This document shows positions 5,234-6,053 of a stretch of 6,053 bases of DNA, piece after piece (position 1 is the first letter of the stretch; every line of letters starts with the position of its first letter). The translations under genes and the position numbers were made by a program. The notes beneath the pieces were generated by a model that made no database searches, was not told the DNA's origin, and saw only the letters and a list, made by a program, of their open reading frames with translations. The stretch is taken from assembly GCA_021845325.1 (NCBI GenBank), contig JAKBRR010000125.1, forward strand, positions 1-6,053. The letters are read 5' to 3'. The stretch comes from Thermoplasmata archaeon (lineage in GTDB: Archaea; Thermoplasmatota; Thermoplasmata; Thermoplasmatales; Thermoplasmataceae).

Positions 5234-5560
5234 TTACTTAATTATCTTTGTATCCTCATCTCTCTTCATTTGCAGATAAGTTACGTATGCCAGGGCTAAT
5301 GTGCCCTCTGCAACGAGAGCTCGAAACCCATTGGGTGCTCCTGAATGATAGAAAATCACTATGTCTAATATAATAATCCATAAGACAAGTAGGAGTTTTG
5401 ATAATGGTCTCCTAAGAAAATTATATAAACTTCCAATAAAGTACTCAATAGCCTCATTTATCTTGTTATAGTGTCGCTTAAGTTTAGATCCATTTACATT
5501 TTTATCAGTTGATGTGATATTCCCTATTTCTTTATTTGTTTTAATTGGTTCAGTAGCCAT
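5234..5560 (-). CDS. Small membrane protein of unknown function
   Basis: A 108-residue protein that I do not recognise. The N-terminal half is polar and basic (SKLKRHYNKINEAIEYF, 25-41). One clear membrane segment follows, LSKLLLVLWIIILDIVIFY (53-71), and then a weaker hydrophobic stretch, FRALVAEGTLALAYVTYL (79-96), so one or two spans. The C-terminus is charged (KRDEDTKIIK), and the ends would both be cytoplasmic if there are two spans. I chose ATG 5560: it is preceded at five bases by a GTGGGG stretch (5571-5566) and lies 10 bp after the upstream stop. A TTG at 5590 would extend it by 10 residues and overlap the upstream gene, with no binding site. It is the last gene of the recombinase operon. 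Function unknown. Confidence 0.6.
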   Translation of the reverse strand: MATEPIKTNKEIGNITSTDKNVNGSKLKRHYNKINEAIEYFIGSLYNFLRRPLSKLLLVLWIIILDIVIFYHSGAPNGFRALVAEGTLALAYVTYLQMKRDEDTKIIK

Positions 5561-5570
5561 ATTTTCCCCA

Positions 5571-5945
5571 CTATAATTTTGGAGGACCAATTAATTCTAA
5601 ATTGATCATGATTTCTGCGCTTTCATTGAAGACACTAAGTCTAAGAACCAATAAAAGTTCGAGGTCTGCCCCAATCAATAATGGCTCATAAACTTGACTC
5701 CTATCCGAACCAAAGGGAAAATCAAGATATTTAGACTGGTTCAGGGTGAGGCTGTTGTATGTGCTTAGCGAAATTAAGCGCCAATATACTCTTTGAGTAG
5801 AATTTATTTCTAAAAGAGCAATTGACCCTCTCTGTGCATTAAAGATAGGGCTCGTCCATTGCTGACCAGCTTTGAGGGTTAATTTACCATTTTCAATGAT
5901 CATCTCGCATTCTCTAAAAAATTTTTTTGGATAGTTGTCAAACAC
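5571..5945 (-). CDS. Conserved-looking 124-residue protein of unknown function, coupled to the recombinase gene
   Basis: I do not recognise this protein. It has no signal peptide or membrane span. From about residue 15 it consists of alternating hydrophobic strands and turns (KLTLKAGQQWTSPIF 21-35, SIALLEIN 41-48, VYWRLISL 53-60, DLELLLVLRLSVF 94-106, EIMINLELIG 111-120), which suggests an all-beta sandwich such as a small binding or structural protein. The GTG start (5945-5943) immediately follows the recombinase stop. It has an excellent binding site, GGGGAGGGTGA (5961-5951), five bases away inside the recombinase gene, so its translation is probably coupled. ATG 5903 (Met15) is a less supported alternative. 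It sits in an operon with the integrase and a membrane protein, which hints at an integrated plasmid or virus. Confidence 0.62.
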   Translation of the reverse strand: MFDNYPKKFFRECEMIIENGKLTLKAGQQWTSPIFNAQRGSIALLEINSTQRVYWRLISLSTYNSLTLNQSKYLDFPFGSDRSQVYEPLLIGADLELLLVLRLSVFNESAEIMINLELIGPPKL

Positions 5946-6053
5946 TCATCTCACCCTCCCCATGAATTCCGATGTATCCATCCCCGTAATCTGTGTATAT
6001 ATGGATGTTGTGAACACAGATGAATGGCCCAGCCACTGCTGCAATACATTCAA
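5946..6053 (-). CDS. Tyrosine recombinase/integrase, C-terminal end (partial)
   Basis: Only the last 35 residues are in the window; the gene continues beyond the right edge. The fragment contains QQWLGHSSVFTTSIYTQI, the hallmark end of tyrosine recombinases. LGHSS carries the conserved His of the second catalytic box, and the Tyr of SIYT is the nucleophile that forms the covalent bond with DNA during strand exchange. The short tail GMDTSEFMGRVR follows. This is the usual arrangement in XerA/XerD-like and archaeal element integrases. I cannot tell a chromosomal dimer-resolution enzyme from a mobile-element integrase from this part, although cotranscription with two unknown small genes favours an element. 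No att site is visible. Confidence 0.85.
   Translation of the reverse strand: MNVLQQWLGHSSVFTTSIYTQITGMDTSEFMGRVR
5951..5961 (-). promoter_or_regulatory. Strong ribosome binding site for the GTG-started gene
   Basis: GGGGAGGGTGA lies within the end of the recombinase gene, five bases from the GTG at 5945. It decides in favour of this non-ATG start. Confidence 0.6.

Noticed and set aside
5561..5590. TTG 5590 as the start of the small membrane protein
   Set aside because: It overlaps the upstream gene and has no binding site, whereas ATG 5560 has a plausible one and normal spacing.
1..6053. CRISPR array, tRNA or rRNA genes, insertion sequence ends, integrase att repeats
   Set aside because: I found no regularly spaced repeats, cloverleaf-like segments, long terminal inverted repeats or paired direct repeats by eye. 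The recombinase target is likely outside the window.

Overview
The window is AT-rich and looks archaeal. The signs are a textbook archaeal TATA box (TTTAAATA at 174-181), GGTGA-type ribosome binding sites placed just before or across the preceding stop codon, heavy use of AGA/AGG and ATA codons, and the tail of an archaeal XerA/phage-type tyrosine recombinase. A Thermoplasmatales-like euryarchaeote is my best guess from codon style and gene content, but this is inference, not a sequence match.

Layout, left to right. Positions 1-173 hold no complete gene, only an open, start-less minus-strand frame (42-140) that may be the tail of a broken gene. A tight plus-strand operon fills 174-4217: promoter and 12-bp palindrome, small winged-helix regulator, gamma-type N6-adenine DNA methyltransferase, second DNA methyltransferase of the SPPY (m4C-type) kind, a two-repeat LAGLIDADG-fold protein, and a small PD-(D/E)XK nuclease. 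Gene spacing is an 8-bp overlap, then 6 bp, then 0 or 30 bp depending on the start chosen, then 5 bp. I read it as one restriction-modification (R-M) system. Two methyltransferases of different families protect the DNA. The restriction enzyme is probably made of two subunits, one LAGLIDADG-like and likely recognising DNA, the other PD-(D/E)XK and likely cutting it. The regulator probably controls its own promoter.

Positions 4218-4537 form the convergent intergenic region. It holds a 32-codon open frame that may be a gene remnant, a second perfect TATA-like box, and a 13-bp inverted repeat with T-tracts on both strands, probably a two-way terminator. On the minus strand, 5107-4538 encodes a second, unrelated PD-(D/E)XK-type protein with the QxK variant of the active site.

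The right end (6053-5234, minus strand) is a separate short operon: the C-terminus of a tyrosine recombinase cut by the window edge, a 124-residue protein of unknown function whose GTG start abuts the recombinase stop, and a 108-residue membrane protein. An integrase beside an R-M system and another nuclease gene suggests an integrated element or defence island.

The most unusual points are the LAGLIDADG-fold protein without its catalytic acidic residues inside an R-M operon, the absence of an ordinary start codon for that gene, and the permuted motif order of the second methyltransferase.
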